64,000 bases of DNA, from positions 620,001 to 684,000 of the forward strand of contig CATOTJ020000002.1 in the NCBI GenBank assembly GCA_951813525.2. Reading direction: 5' to 3'. Shown here in pieces: positions 49,300 to 58,899 of this stretch (positions are counted from its first letter, which is position 1; each line of letters starts with the position of its first letter). Made by a program: the position numbers and the translations under genes. A model generated the notes under the pieces. The model worked only from the letters and a program-made list of their open reading frames with translations. It made no database searches and was not told the DNA's origin. This DNA is from Thermohalobaculum sp951813525 (GTDB lineage: Bacteria > Pseudomonadota > Alphaproteobacteria > Rhodobacterales > Rhodobacteraceae).

Positions 49300-51588
49300 G
49301 TGGCAGAAGTTCAAGCATCGGTTGGAAATCGACGGTCCGCGAACTCGGTGGCAATTCTCGTGCGCTGGATCGGTCGCCGGTGGGCGGCTACGATTTTGTT
49401 CCTGGGATTTATCCTTGCGATCGCAAACATCGTCGTCTTCTCCGGCGGCTTTGGCGCGGCATCGCATTCACAGAATATCGTTCTGGGGCTGGACGCAGTC
49501 TTCATCCTTTTGCTGTCCGCGGCCATCGCCTGGCGCGTCGTTATGTTGTTCGTCGCGCGCAAGCGGCGCTCACAAGGAACGCGCCTGCACTTGCGCCTGG
49601 CCTCGATCTTTGCTGTTGCCGCGCTGGTCCCGACACTGTTGGTCGCGTTGTTTGCGGCCTTCACGCTGGACGTCTGGTTGGAAAACCTGTTCTCCGACCG
49701 CATCGGCAGCGTGCTGCAAAACTCGCTGACAACAGCCGAAGCGTACGAACAGGAACACCGCGACAAGATCAGGGCTGACGTGGTTCTGATGGCGGGGGAC
49801 CTCAATCGCTTTGGACGGCAGGGCGGAACAATCGGTCAGTTCAACGAACTGGTTGGCCGCCAGGCGCTCGCTCGAAATATGAGCCGTGCCTATGTCTTCA
49901 ATTCCGAGAAGGCGATCATCGCGCGCGGCGATTTCAGCTATCTGTTCAACTTTGTGCCGCCTTCCGACGTGCAACTGCAAAGCGCCCGCGACCGCGAAGT
50001 CGTGTTGATCTCGGACCCCGCACTCAACGAAATCCGGGCGCTCATCCTGGTGCCGGGGTCGCGCGATCTGTTTCTTTACGTGTCGCGTCCGGTGCAAGGC
50101 GCAGTTCTGCGCTTGCTGGACGAAACCAGCCAAACGGTCGAGTTCTATGACAATCTCGCAACCCATCGGTGGAGCCTGCTGACGGAATGGGCGCTTTGGT
50201 ATCTGGGCGTTGCCCTGGTGGTGATCCTGGCGGCGGTCATGCTGGGGCTGTGGGTTGCCGAGCGCCTGGCGCGCCCGGTCGGCCGATTGGCAACCGCGGC
50301 CGAAAAAGTCGGGGCAGGCGATCTGGACGTTCGGGTGAAAGAAGAGCGCGGGACCGACGAAATCGCCATGCTATCGCGCATTTTCAACAGAATGACTGGC
50401 CAGTTGAAGGGGCAGCGCAACGCCCTGGTCGCGGCCCGCGATGATACCGAACGGCGGCGGCTGTTCATCGAGGCCGTGTTGTCGGGCGTAACCGCCGGCG
50501 TCATCGGTCTGGACCCCGACGGACGGATCGATTTGATCAACGAAGCGGCAGCCGAAATGTTGGGTCTGACCGCCGACGACTGCTATGATGAAGCGCTGGG
50601 CAACATTGCGCCCGGGCTGCATGGCCTGCATGCAGCGGCGTTGACTGCTCCGGGGGCCGAGGCGCGCGGCGAAATCCGTCAGGTCGTCCGCGGTCAGGAT
50701 CGCGAGTTCATGGCGCGCGTGGCGCCGAAGAACCCCGATGATCTGACAGAAGGGTTTGTTCTGACCTTTGACGATATGACCGCTCTGGCCTCGGCGCAGC
50801 GTGTTGCCGCGTGGGGTGATGTTGCGCGCCGGATCGCGCACGAAATCAAAAACCCTCTGACACCGATCCAACTGTCGGCGGATCGTTTGCGGCGCAAATT
50901 TACCGATAAACTGGGCGATGACGGAGAGAGCTTCGGGCAGATGCTGGATGTCATCACCCGGCAGGCCGGCGATATCCGGCGCATGGTGGACGAATTTTCA
51001 AAGTTCGCCCGTATGCCCGAGCCGGTGCTGGAAGATCAGGATCTTTGCGCGTTGGTCCGCGATGCGGTGCTTTTGCAGCGCGAAGCCAACGGCAGTATCG
51101 ACTATCGCATTTCGCTGCCGGACACGCCCGTAACGCTGCGAATTGATCGCGGCCTGTTGGGCCAGGTTCTGACCAATCTGTTGAAGAACGCGGCCGAGGC
51201 GGTCGAGGCGCGTGCCGATCGCGATGGCACGGACGGCTCCGCCGCGGCGCCCGAACGGATTATCGCTGTCGAGCTTACAGAAGGTCAGCGCGCGTGGCGC
51301 CTGTCGATCAGCGACAGCGGTATCGGACTGCCCGCGCAAAACCGTGACCGCCTGACCGATCCGTACGTGACCCACAGGGTCAAGGGCACCGGGCTGGGCC
51401 TGGCGATCGTTAAGAAAATCGTCGAGCAACATGGCGGCGAGTTGCAACTTTCTGATGCCGTGCATGGTCCCGATGCCCTGGACGGCGCGCAGATCACCGT
51501 CCGTCTGCCGCGCCCTGTCGGGCGCGTACAGTTCGATGACGGCGCGAAATCCGAACAATCAAACGAAACGGCAGGGGAGGCCGCCTAA
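49300..51588 (+). CDS. ntrY: Nitrogen/redox sensor histidine kinase NtrY
   Basis: A 762-residue membrane kinase. The N-terminal part has several spans (ATILFLGFILAIANIVVF near 30-47, AVFILLLSAAIAWRVVMLFV, FAVAALVPTLLVALFAAF) and a periplasmic sensor region, then one more span (near 295-315), a HAMP domain (about 320-372), a PAS domain (about 385-490), and the kinase core with His514 in RIAHEIKNPLTPIQL. N-box NLLKNAAEAVEA and GTGLGLAIVKKI follow. It pairs with NtrX, encoded 3 bp after its stop. The GTG start at 49300 has GAGGG close by but a few codons of uncertainty remain. Confidence 0.94.
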   Translation: MAEVQASVGNRRSANSVAILVRWIGRRWAATILFLGFILAIANIVVFSGGFGAASHSQNIVLGLDAVFILLLSAAIAWRVVMLFVARKRRSQGTRLHLRLASIFAVAALVPTLLVALFAAFTLDVWLENLFSDRIGSVLQNSLTTAEAYEQEHRDKIRADVVLMAGDLNRFGRQGGTIGQFNELVGRQALARNMSRAYVFNSEKAIIARGDFSYLFNFVPPSDVQLQSARDREVVLISDPALNEIRALILVPGSRDLFLYVSRPVQGAVLRLLDETSQTVEFYDNLATHRWSLLTEWALWYLGVALVVILAAVMLGLWVAERLARPVGRLATAAEKVGAGDLDVRVKEERGTDEIAMLSRIFNRMTGQLKGQRNALVAARDDTERRRLFIEAVLSGVTAGVIGLDPDGRIDLINEAAAEMLGLTADDCYDEALGNIAPGLHGLHAAALTAPGAEARGEIRQVVRGQDREFMARVAPKNPDDLTEGFVLTFDDMTALASAQRVAAWGDVARRIAHEIKNPLTPIQLSADRLRRKFTDKLGDDGESFGQMLDVITRQAGDIRRMVDEFSKFARMPEPVLEDQDLCALVRDAVLLQREANGSIDYRISLPDTPVTLRIDRGLLGQVLTNLLKNAAEAVEARADRDGTDGSAAAPERIIAVELTEGQRAWRLSISDSGIGLPAQNRDRLTDPYVTHRVKGTGLGLAIVKKIVEQHGGELQLSDAVHGPDALDGAQITVRLPRPVGRVQFDDGAKSEQSNETAGEAA

Positions 51589-51591
51589 CAC

Positions 51592-53019
51592 ATGGCCGAT
51601 ATTCTTATTGTCGATGACGAAGCAGACATTCGCGACATGATCTCGGGGCTGCTGGCCGACGAAAACCACCAGCCCCGGACCGCGGATGACGCGGACAGCG
51701 CGTTTGCGCAGATTGAATCGTCACCGCCGGATCTGATCATCCTGGACATCTGGCTGCAGGGCAGCCGCATGGATGGGATCGAGATCCTGAAGACAGTCAA
51801 GCGCGACAACCCTGGCATTCCGATCGTCATCATTTCAGGCCACGGCAATATCGAGGTTGCGGTCGCTGCGGTGCAGCAAGGCGCTTATGACTTCATCGAA
51901 AAGCCGTTCAACATGGACCAGTTGCTGGTCGTCGTCAGCCGCGCACTCGAGGCAAGCCGTCTGCGCCGTGAAAATGCGCAATTGCGCAATGCGGAACTAG
52001 GGTCATCGCAACTGGTCGGGTCCTCGGCTGCAATGTCGGCGCTGCGCGCCAAACTCGAGCGGGTCGCACGGGGCGGCAGCAGGATCATGCTGACCGGCGG
52101 TCCCGGGTCCGGCAAAGAAGTCTCGGCCCGCCACATCCATGGCGTATCCGACCGAAAGGACATGCCGTTTATCGTTGTCAACGCTGCTTCGATCGAGGCG
52201 GACCGGATGGAAGAAGTGTTGTTCGGACGTGAACAATCGGGCGAGTTGATGCGCACAGGCGTGTTCGAACAGGCCGATGGCGGCACCCTTTTCATTGACG
52301 AGGTCGGAGACATGCCGGCCGGGACCCAGTCCAAGATTTTGCGCGTTCTGGTCGACCAGGCGTTCACGCGGCTGGGCGGGTCGTCGACGGTCCGGGTTGA
52401 CGTTCGGGTGATTTCCGCGTCGAACCGTGATCTGGCGGCAATGATCGGCGCCGGACAGTTCCGCGAGGATTTGTTCCATCGCCTGAATGTCGTTCCGATC
52501 GAGGTTCCGGGACTGGATCAACGGCGCGAAGATATCCCGGAACTGGCGGACCATTTTCTGGACACCTTCGCCTGCGAACAGGGCATGATGCGGCGGCGGT
52601 TAAACGACGGTTGCATAGCCGCCCTTCAGACCCGCGCCTGGCCGGGCAATGTGCGTCAGCTGCGCAATATGATGGAACAGGTGCTGATCCTTGGCACCAA
52701 CGAGCCTGATATCGACGCAGACGAACTGCCTGGTGCGCCGGTGCAAGATGCCGGGCAGGGCGGTCTGTCGGCTATTCTGACAATGGTCGCAAACCTGCCC
52801 CTGCGCGAGGCCCGCGAATTGTTCGAGCGCGACTACCTGATCGCCCAAATCAACCGCTTTGGCGGAAACATCTCGAAAACAGCCAGCTTTGTGGGTATGG
52901 AGCGATCCGCACTGCACCGGAAGCTGAAGATGCTGGGTGTCACGACAACCGCCCGCGGCGGTGTGCGTGTGGCGGTTGCCGGTGAAGAAGGTGAAGACAT
53001 GGCTGTTGGAGAGGCGTGA
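51592..53019 (+). CDS. ntrX: Response regulator NtrX (GAFTGA loop absent)
   Basis: A 475-residue partner of NtrY. Receiver domain 1-120 with phosphorylation site Asp52 (ILDIWLQGS). The AAA+ domain (about 145-370) has Walker A GGPGSGKE and Walker B GGTLFIDEVGDMP. Where sigma-54 activators have GAFTGA, residues 216-222 read SGELMRT, so contact with sigma-54 should be lost. The C-terminal Fis-type helix-turn-helix is ISKTASFVGMERSALHRKLK. Loss of the loop is known for NtrX of Rhodobacterales, where it acts as a different type of regulator (envelope, redox, photosynthesis). It follows ntrY by 3 bp. Confidence 0.95.
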   Translation: MADILIVDDEADIRDMISGLLADENHQPRTADDADSAFAQIESSPPDLIILDIWLQGSRMDGIEILKTVKRDNPGIPIVIISGHGNIEVAVAAVQQGAYDFIEKPFNMDQLLVVVSRALEASRLRRENAQLRNAELGSSQLVGSSAAMSALRAKLERVARGGSRIMLTGGPGSGKEVSARHIHGVSDRKDMPFIVVNAASIEADRMEEVLFGREQSGELMRTGVFEQADGGTLFIDEVGDMPAGTQSKILRVLVDQAFTRLGGSSTVRVDVRVISASNRDLAAMIGAGQFREDLFHRLNVVPIEVPGLDQRREDIPELADHFLDTFACEQGMMRRRLNDGCIAALQTRAWPGNVRQLRNMMEQVLILGTNEPDIDADELPGAPVQDAGQGGLSAILTMVANLPLREARELFERDYLIAQINRFGGNISKTASFVGMERSALHRKLKMLGVTTTARGGVRVAVAGEEGEDMAVGEA

Positions 53020-53023
53020 ACAC

Positions 53024-54214
53024 ATGCGCGATGAAGCTCGTCATTTCGATTTCGATCAGGTGATCAATCGACGCGGCACCCATTCGGCGAAATGGGACGC
53101 AATGGGTGTAAAATTTGGATTGGAAGGCGACGATCTTATCCCGATGTGGGTCGCGGACATGGATTTTCAGGCGCCTCCGGCCGTCAACGAAGCCGTGCGC
53201 GCTTTGACCGAACATGGGATTCACGGATATTTCGGCGACGACGCCGAAATGAAGGAGGCCGTGATTGGCTGGTGCCGCGACCGGCACGGCTGGACACCTG
53301 AAAGCGATTGGATTTCGACGACTCACGGGCTGGTTTCCGCAATCGGTTTGGCCATTCAGGGGATGTCCGAACCGGGGGACGGGGTGATCGTGTTTTCGCC
53401 CGTCTACCATATGTTCGGCAATACGGTCCGCGCGACAGGCCGGCGCCTGATCGAAAGCCCGCTGAAGGAAATTCAGGGCCGGTACGAGATGGATTTCGAC
53501 GGGCTGGATGCGATTTCCGACGGTGCGCGCATCGTTCTGCTTTGTTCGCCGCACAATCCCGGCGGCAGGGTTTGGACGGCCCAGGAACTGCGCCAACTGG
53601 CCGATTTCTGTGTTCGCCGCGATCTGATCCTGATCTCGGACGAAATCCACATGGATTTGGTCTTTTCCGAAAGAACCCATACGATGACGGCGCTTGCGGC
53701 GCCGGACATCATGGATCGCTTGGTGACGCTGGTTGCGCCAACCAAAACCTTCAACATTGCCGGTGCGCTGACAGGATTTCCGATCATTGGGGACCCCGGG
53801 CTGCGCGGCAAGTTCATGGCCGCCAAAGCGGCCAGTGGTGTCGGTGCTGCGAACCGGTTCGGCACGATTGCCGCGACGGCGGCTTATCGCGATGGCGCGG
53901 ACTGGTTGGACGCGCTTGTTCCGTACCTGCAGGCCAACCGCGACCTTTTGGATCAAGCCGTCGCTGAAAACATGCCCGGGGTGCGGTCGATGCGCCTCGA
54001 GGCAACCTATCTTTCCTGGCTGAACTTCTCCGGAACGGGTCTTGATCCGAAAGAGGCTTTGGCCAAGGTCAATCAGGACGCCCGGATCGCCGTGAACGCG
54101 GGCCCGGCTTTTGGATCAGGCGGCGAAGAATGGCTGCGATTTAACTTTGCCTGTCCCAGGGTGACGCTGGAGACGGCGATTGCACGTCTCGGCGATGTTT
54201 TTGGCGCGCGATAA
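53024..54214 (+). CDS. PatB/MalY-type PLP-dependent aminotransferase or C-S lyase
   Basis: A 396-residue fold-type I PLP protein of the MalY/PatB group, which includes cystathionine beta-lyases and aminotransferases. Landmarks: DLIPMWVADMDFQAPPAV (near 37-54), STTHGLVSAI (near 98-107), CSPHNPGGRVW (near 178-188), and the PLP Lys in APTKTFNIAG (near 236). The start at 53024 (MRDEARHF) follows GGAGAGG, a few bases after the ntrX stop. It sits between ntrX and trkA, so it may be expressed with the nitrogen operon. C-S lyase activity is the commonest for this subgroup. Confidence 0.9.
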   Translation: MRDEARHFDFDQVINRRGTHSAKWDAMGVKFGLEGDDLIPMWVADMDFQAPPAVNEAVRALTEHGIHGYFGDDAEMKEAVIGWCRDRHGWTPESDWISTTHGLVSAIGLAIQGMSEPGDGVIVFSPVYHMFGNTVRATGRRLIESPLKEIQGRYEMDFDGLDAISDGARIVLLCSPHNPGGRVWTAQELRQLADFCVRRDLILISDEIHMDLVFSERTHTMTALAAPDIMDRLVTLVAPTKTFNIAGALTGFPIIGDPGLRGKFMAAKAASGVGAANRFGTIAATAAYRDGADWLDALVPYLQANRDLLDQAVAENMPGVRSMRLEATYLSWLNFSGTGLDPKEALAKVNQDARIAVNAGPAFGSGGEEWLRFNFACPRVTLETAIARLGDVFGAR

Positions 54215-54302
54215 GTTCAGCGGACACAGCGCACCCCGGCCGCATTCAATTGACCGACAGCCCAACACTGGCCAAGATCGCCGTCAAAAGACGGGGTAGC
54301 GC

Positions 54303-55676
54303 ATGAAACTGATCGTCTGCGGCGCAGGCCAGGTCGGATACCAGATCGCCCGGCATCTGTCGGACGAAGGCAACGCCGTCACGGTTATCGACACGAATGC
54401 AGTTCTGGTCCGTCAGGTCACGGACAGCATGGATGTGTCAGGTGTGGTCGGCTTCGCGTCGCATCCCGACGTACTGGCGCGGGCCGGTGCGCGCGACTGC
54501 GATATGTTGATTGCGGCGACATCCATGGACGAAGTCAATATGGTCGCCTGTCAGGTTGCCCACTCGGTCTTTGAAGTGCCTGTGAAAATCGCGCGCCTGC
54601 GCACGGACAGCTATCTGGGGGCCGAATGGTCCGATCTGTTCCGGCGCGATCATATGCCGATCGATGTCATCATTTCGCCCGAAGCGGAGGTCGCCAAGGC
54701 AACGCTGCGGCGTCTTCGGGCCACGGCTGCGTTTGATATCGAGCCGTTTTTTGAAGGCCGGGTCGAATTTGTCGGACTGGGCATCCACGAAGATTGCCCG
54801 GTGGTGAACACCCCGCTGCGCCAATTGACCGAACTTTTTTCGACCTTGCGCTGCATCGTCGTTGCCATTCGCCGCGACGGCAAAATTTATGCGACGACGC
54901 CCGAAGATCAGGTGCTGCCCGGCGACGAGGTTTATTTTGTCGCCGCGCGCGAGGATGTGCAGCGCACCTTCGGCATTTTTGGGCGCGAGAATTTGGTCGC
55001 CGAGCGCATCGTTCTGGTCGGCGCCGGTCATATCGGCCTGCGCGTCGCCCAGCAGGTCGAAGCAGACGGCACAATGCGTGCCAAGATCATCGAACGCGAT
55101 CGCCCAAGAGCCGAGTTCGCGGCCGACCATCTCGAACGCACGATCGTTCTGAACGGCGATGCCCTGAACGAAGAGATCATCGAGGAGGCGGGGGTCGGCG
55201 AGGCCGATGCCCTGGTCGCGCTGACCGATGATGATCGTGCAAATCTGCTGTCTTGCGCGTTGGCCCATGAAGCCGGATGCCCGATCGGGATCGCGTTGGC
55301 CAAAGATCCTCTGTTTGAGCGGATCGCCGATCCGTTGGGCGTCGATGCGTTGATCAACCCGCGGGCAACGACCGTCTCCTCGATCCTCAGGCATGTTCGC
55401 CGCGGCAAGGTCCGCGCCGTCTATTCGGTGGGCGGCGGCGAGGCCGAGGTGATTGAAGCCCAGGTTATGGCGACGTCGCCGATTGCAGGTAAACGGCTGC
55501 GGACGATCAGTTTCCCGAAAGGCTCGCTTGTGGGCGCGATTCTGTCCGGCGACAAGATTCTGATGCCCAAAGGCGATACGGTCGTGCAGGTGGGCGACCG
55601 CATGGTGGTCTTTGCCATCCGCTCGGCGGTGCGCGAGGTTGAAAGCCTGTTTCGCGTGTCGATGGACTTCTTCTAG
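54303..55676 (+). CDS. trkA: Trk potassium uptake regulator TrkA
   Basis: A 457-residue cytoplasmic NAD(H)-binding subunit of the Trk potassium transporter. It has two tandem RCK units: MKLIVCGAGQVGYQIARHLS (1-20) and a second Rossmann start at IVLVGAGHIGLRVAQQV (near 237-253), each followed by a TrkA-C domain. The next gene is trkH, 4 bp after its stop, so the transporter and its gate are made together. The 88-bp gap before it holds no site that I recognise. Placement after ntrYX is widespread in alphaproteobacteria. Confidence 0.96.
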   Translation: MKLIVCGAGQVGYQIARHLSDEGNAVTVIDTNAVLVRQVTDSMDVSGVVGFASHPDVLARAGARDCDMLIAATSMDEVNMVACQVAHSVFEVPVKIARLRTDSYLGAEWSDLFRRDHMPIDVIISPEAEVAKATLRRLRATAAFDIEPFFEGRVEFVGLGIHEDCPVVNTPLRQLTELFSTLRCIVVAIRRDGKIYATTPEDQVLPGDEVYFVAAREDVQRTFGIFGRENLVAERIVLVGAGHIGLRVAQQVEADGTMRAKIIERDRPRAEFAADHLERTIVLNGDALNEEIIEEAGVGEADALVALTDDDRANLLSCALAHEAGCPIGIALAKDPLFERIADPLGVDALINPRATTVSSILRHVRRGKVRAVYSVGGGEAEVIEAQVMATSPIAGKRLRTISFPKGSLVGAILSGDKILMPKGDTVVQVGDRMVVFAIRSAVREVESLFRVSMDFF

Positions 55677-55680
55677 ACAG

Positions 55681-57249
55681 ATGATCAACCGGGTCCCCGT
55701 GGTGGCTTTGCTGATCGGCATAATGTCGATCATCATGCTGGTGCCGTCCATCCAGGCAGCCTCGGACGGCGATTGGAAAAGCGCGCGCGGATTTCTGTAC
55801 TCGGCGATGTTCGGCTTCTTCATTGCCCTCTCGCTGGGTGTTTTGATCCGGCCTCTGCGCGGGCGCGAGGCGCCCGAGCGCGAATTGCAGGTCCTGTTGG
55901 GTGTCTGGCTGGTTCTGCCGTTCTTTGCCGCTTTGCCGGTTTATCTGCTGACGCCATCGGTCGGCCCGGTCGGTGCCTGGTTTGAAATGGTCGCAGCGCT
56001 GACCACGACGGGCGGATCAGTCTATGTAAAGGCATCCGACGCTCCGGCAGCGATACAGCTTTGGCGCGGGATGGCGGGGTGGATGGGCGGGCTTTTGACC
56101 CTTCTTGCGGCCTATATCATCCTGTCGCCGCGCCGGTTGGGGGGATACGAGATTCTCGCCGCCGCTGACGGTCTGGTCCAGAACCGCCCGATCGATCTGC
56201 GCGTTGCCAGTGCGGATTTCGAAAGCCGCACCGACCGGGCACTGCGCACCATCTTGCCAATCTATCTTGGTCTGACCTTTGTCCTTGCGATCTGCTTCAG
56301 CACGTTCGGCAAACCGGGAATGGCGGCCGCCGTTCATGCAATGTCGATTGTTTCGACCAGCGGCATCTCGCCGGTCGATGAAGGGTTTCACGGCACGGGC
56401 AGCATCTGGGCCGAAATGGTTGCCTTGATTTGCATGATCCTGGCAGCCAGCCGTCTGCTCTACTCTCCCGCAACGCAATTGGGCCGTACCGTAAGCTGGT
56501 ACCGCGATCCGGAAATCCGGCTTCTGATCGGGTTGTCGCTGGTTGCAGCGGCAGCATTGTTCCTGCGCCATTGGATCGGTGCGCTGACCATCGATCAGGG
56601 CGCCACCGCGGCGGTGATCGAAGGGCTGCGTGCGGCCTGGGGGGCCTTGTTCACTGCGGTCTCTTTCGCCACCACAACGGGATTTGAAAGTTTTGCCTGG
56701 GAAAGTTCCCGGGGGTGGTCCGGGCTATCGAACCCCTCGCTGATCTTGTTGGCCCTTTGCACCATCGGCGGCGGCGCCGCAACGACGGCGGGCGGGATCA
56801 AACTGATCCGGGCCCATGCGCTGATGCGCCATGGTATCCGCGAGTTGGAGCGCATTGCCTCGCCCAACAGCGTTGCCAATGCAACCAGCGGATCGCGTGG
56901 CCTGCGTCGGGAAGGCGCGATCATCGCCTGGTCGTTCATGATGCTGTTCTTCCTGGCCCTGTTGGCGGCGATTTTGTGCCTGACCTGGACGGGAATGAGC
57001 TTTACCGATGCGCTGATCGCGTCCTCGGCGGCGCTCTCGAACACCGGCCCGGCATTTGCGATGATCGCCGAACGGCCCTCAGGCTTTGCCTTTCTTGGTG
57101 CGGTGCAGCATATTGTTCTCGCGGTCGCGATGATTCTCGGCCGGATTGAAACGCTGGCGGTGATCGCTTTGTTCAATGCAGACTATTGGCGCCGGCGTCC
57201 TGATCGCGGAAAAAGGACTGGAAAATCGTCGCGTAAGAACCCACTTTGA
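55681..57249 (+). CDS. trkH: Trk potassium uptake channel TrkH
   Basis: A 522-residue potassium-conducting membrane subunit of about ten or more spans. The four selectivity-filter-like loops are visible: ALTTTGGSVYV (near 107-117), SIVSTSGISPVD (near 222-233), FATTTGFESFAWE (near 330-342) and ALSNTGPAFAM (near 453-463). They form the K+ pathway, gated by TrkA. The start at 55681 begins MINRVPVVALLIG, a first span; the frame is open upstream within trkA only. No strong ribosome site, consistent with coupling to trkA. Confidence 0.95.
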   Translation: MINRVPVVALLIGIMSIIMLVPSIQAASDGDWKSARGFLYSAMFGFFIALSLGVLIRPLRGREAPERELQVLLGVWLVLPFFAALPVYLLTPSVGPVGAWFEMVAALTTTGGSVYVKASDAPAAIQLWRGMAGWMGGLLTLLAAYIILSPRRLGGYEILAAADGLVQNRPIDLRVASADFESRTDRALRTILPIYLGLTFVLAICFSTFGKPGMAAAVHAMSIVSTSGISPVDEGFHGTGSIWAEMVALICMILAASRLLYSPATQLGRTVSWYRDPEIRLLIGLSLVAAAALFLRHWIGALTIDQGATAAVIEGLRAAWGALFTAVSFATTTGFESFAWESSRGWSGLSNPSLILLALCTIGGGAATTAGGIKLIRAHALMRHGIRELERIASPNSVANATSGSRGLRREGAIIAWSFMMLFFLALLAAILCLTWTGMSFTDALIASSAALSNTGPAFAMIAERPSGFAFLGAVQHIVLAVAMILGRIETLAVIALFNADYWRRRPDRGKRTGKSSRKNPL

Positions 57250-57317
57250 TTGCACATATCCAGCGGTACGGTCACTTTGTGCTGCGGTGAACGATCATAC
57301 AACAACAAGGCGAAGAA

Positions 57318-57554
57318 ATGGCCGGAGAAACGAAACAGAACCTGCAAGATGCGTTCCTGAACCATGTCCGCAAACAGAAGATACCGGTCACGGTGTTTTT
57401 GGTGAATGGCGTGAAACTGCAGGGCGTGATCACTTGGTTCGATAACTTTTGTGTGTTGTTGCGGCGCGATGGGCAAGGACAGCTTGTCTACAAGCACGCA
57501 ATTTCGACGGTGATGCCGTCACAGCCCTTCTCGCTCTACGAGGGCGATAACTAG
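57318..57554 (+). CDS. hfq: RNA chaperone Hfq
   Basis: A 78-residue Sm-like protein that forms a hexamer and helps small RNAs pair with mRNAs. Sm1 is LNHVRKQKIPVTVFLVNGVKL (20 key residues near 14-33) and Sm2 is YKHAISTVMPSQPF (near 56-69), with YKHAIST the classical RNA-binding stretch. The C-terminal tail is short (EGDN), normal in alphaproteobacteria. GGCGAAG precedes the ATG. The hflX gene starts 10 bp after the stop, the conserved hfq-hflX pair. Confidence 0.97.
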   Translation: MAGETKQNLQDAFLNHVRKQKIPVTVFLVNGVKLQGVITWFDNFCVLLRRDGQGQLVYKHAISTVMPSQPFSLYEGDN

Positions 57555-57564
57555 GAGCGCCCGA

Positions 57565-58863
57565 TTGGGCCAGACTCTGATCCTGCATCCCGCCCTTCGG
57601 GGCAATGATCCGGCGGCCGAAGCGGGCCGCCTGAGCGAAGGCGAAAGCCTGACGCGCGCACTGAAAGTAAATTTGGCGCGCGGCGAAATCGTGTGGCTGA
57701 GCAAAACCCATCCCGCGACTTTGTTCGGCCCCGGAAAGGTCGCGGAAATCGGCGAACGCCTGCCGGACGAAGATGTCGATCTGGTGATCGTCAACGGCGC
57801 CCTTTCACCGGTGCAACAGCGCAATCTGGAAAACGCCTGGAACGCCAAAGTTCTTGATCGTACCGGACTGATCCTGGAAATTTTTGGCGAACGGGCGCGC
57901 ACGCGCGAAGGTGTGCTGCAAGTCGATCTTGCCCATCTCAGCTATCAAAAGTCCCGGCTGGTCCGATCCTGGACCCACCTGGAACGCCAACGCGGCGGGG
58001 CGGGATTCATGGGCGGCCCGGGAGAGCGCCAGATCGAAAGCGACCGCCGCCAGATCGACGAACGCATCGGTTCGCTGCGCAGGCAGTTGGACAAAGTCGT
58101 CAAGACCCGCAACCTGCACCGTGCCGCCCGAAAACGGATCCCGTACCCGATTGTTGCACTGGTCGGTTACACCAACGCGGGAAAATCGACCCTGTTCAAC
58201 CACCTGACTTCAGCCGATGTGATGGCCGAGGACATGCTATTCGCAACCCTCGATCCGACGATGCGGCAAATCACATTGCCGTCCGGGCGCACTGCAATTC
58301 TTTCGGACACGGTTGGCTTTATCTCTGATCTCCCCACGCTTTTGGTTGCCGCCTTTCGCGCGACCTTGGAGGAGGTGCTGGAGGCCGATCTGGTCGTTCA
58401 TGTCCGTGATATCGCCAACGCCGAATCCGAAACCCAAAAGTCCGACGTCGAAACGGTTCTGCGCGATCTTGGCCTGGATGACGACGACCTGTCGGCGATG
58501 GTCGAGGTTTTCAACAAGGTCGATCTGTTGGACGCGGAAGACCGCGCTGTCACCGCCAATCGCGCGGCCCGCGATGACAATGCGCTGATGATGTCTGCCG
58601 TAACAGGCGAAGGCGATCAGGCCCTGCTGACCCGCATCGAGGAACGTCTGTTTCCAGCCCGCCACAGCTTCTCACTGCACTTGCCGCACAGCGAAGGCCG
58701 GGCGGTCGGCTGGCTTTACGACCGGGGCGCTGTTCTGGAACGCGCCGATGACGAGGATGGCGTCAAGTTGGATCTGGAGATGACGGATCGCGAATATTTT
58801 CAGTTCCGAAAAGAGTTTCCGGGCGCTGCACCGGATCAACCGGCCCGTCTGGCGGCGCAATAG
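57565..58863 (+). CDS. hflX: Ribosome-associated GTPase HflX
   Basis: A 432-residue GTPase that binds the 50S subunit and rescues or splits stalled ribosomes under stress. The N-terminal HflX domain (about 1-185) includes GPGKVAEIGE, the GTP-binding part has G1 VGYTNAGKST (near 199-208), G2 region with FATLDPTMR, G3 DTVGF, and G4 NKVDLLD. GGAGFMGGPGERQIESDRR is the family signature before G1. It starts with TTG at 57565, set by AGGAGCG 6 nt upstream. Cotranscribed with hfq. Confidence 0.95.
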   Translation: MGQTLILHPALRGNDPAAEAGRLSEGESLTRALKVNLARGEIVWLSKTHPATLFGPGKVAEIGERLPDEDVDLVIVNGALSPVQQRNLENAWNAKVLDRTGLILEIFGERARTREGVLQVDLAHLSYQKSRLVRSWTHLERQRGGAGFMGGPGERQIESDRRQIDERIGSLRRQLDKVVKTRNLHRAARKRIPYPIVALVGYTNAGKSTLFNHLTSADVMAEDMLFATLDPTMRQITLPSGRTAILSDTVGFISDLPTLLVAAFRATLEEVLEADLVVHVRDIANAESETQKSDVETVLRDLGLDDDDLSAMVEVFNKVDLLDAEDRAVTANRAARDDNALMMSAVTGEGDQALLTRIEERLFPARHSFSLHLPHSEGRAVGWLYDRGAVLERADDEDGVKLDLEMTDREYFQFRKEFPGAAPDQPARLAAQ

Positions 58864-58899
58864 CCGCGGGGCAGGGGCTGACCAGCGCTTACCGATCCA

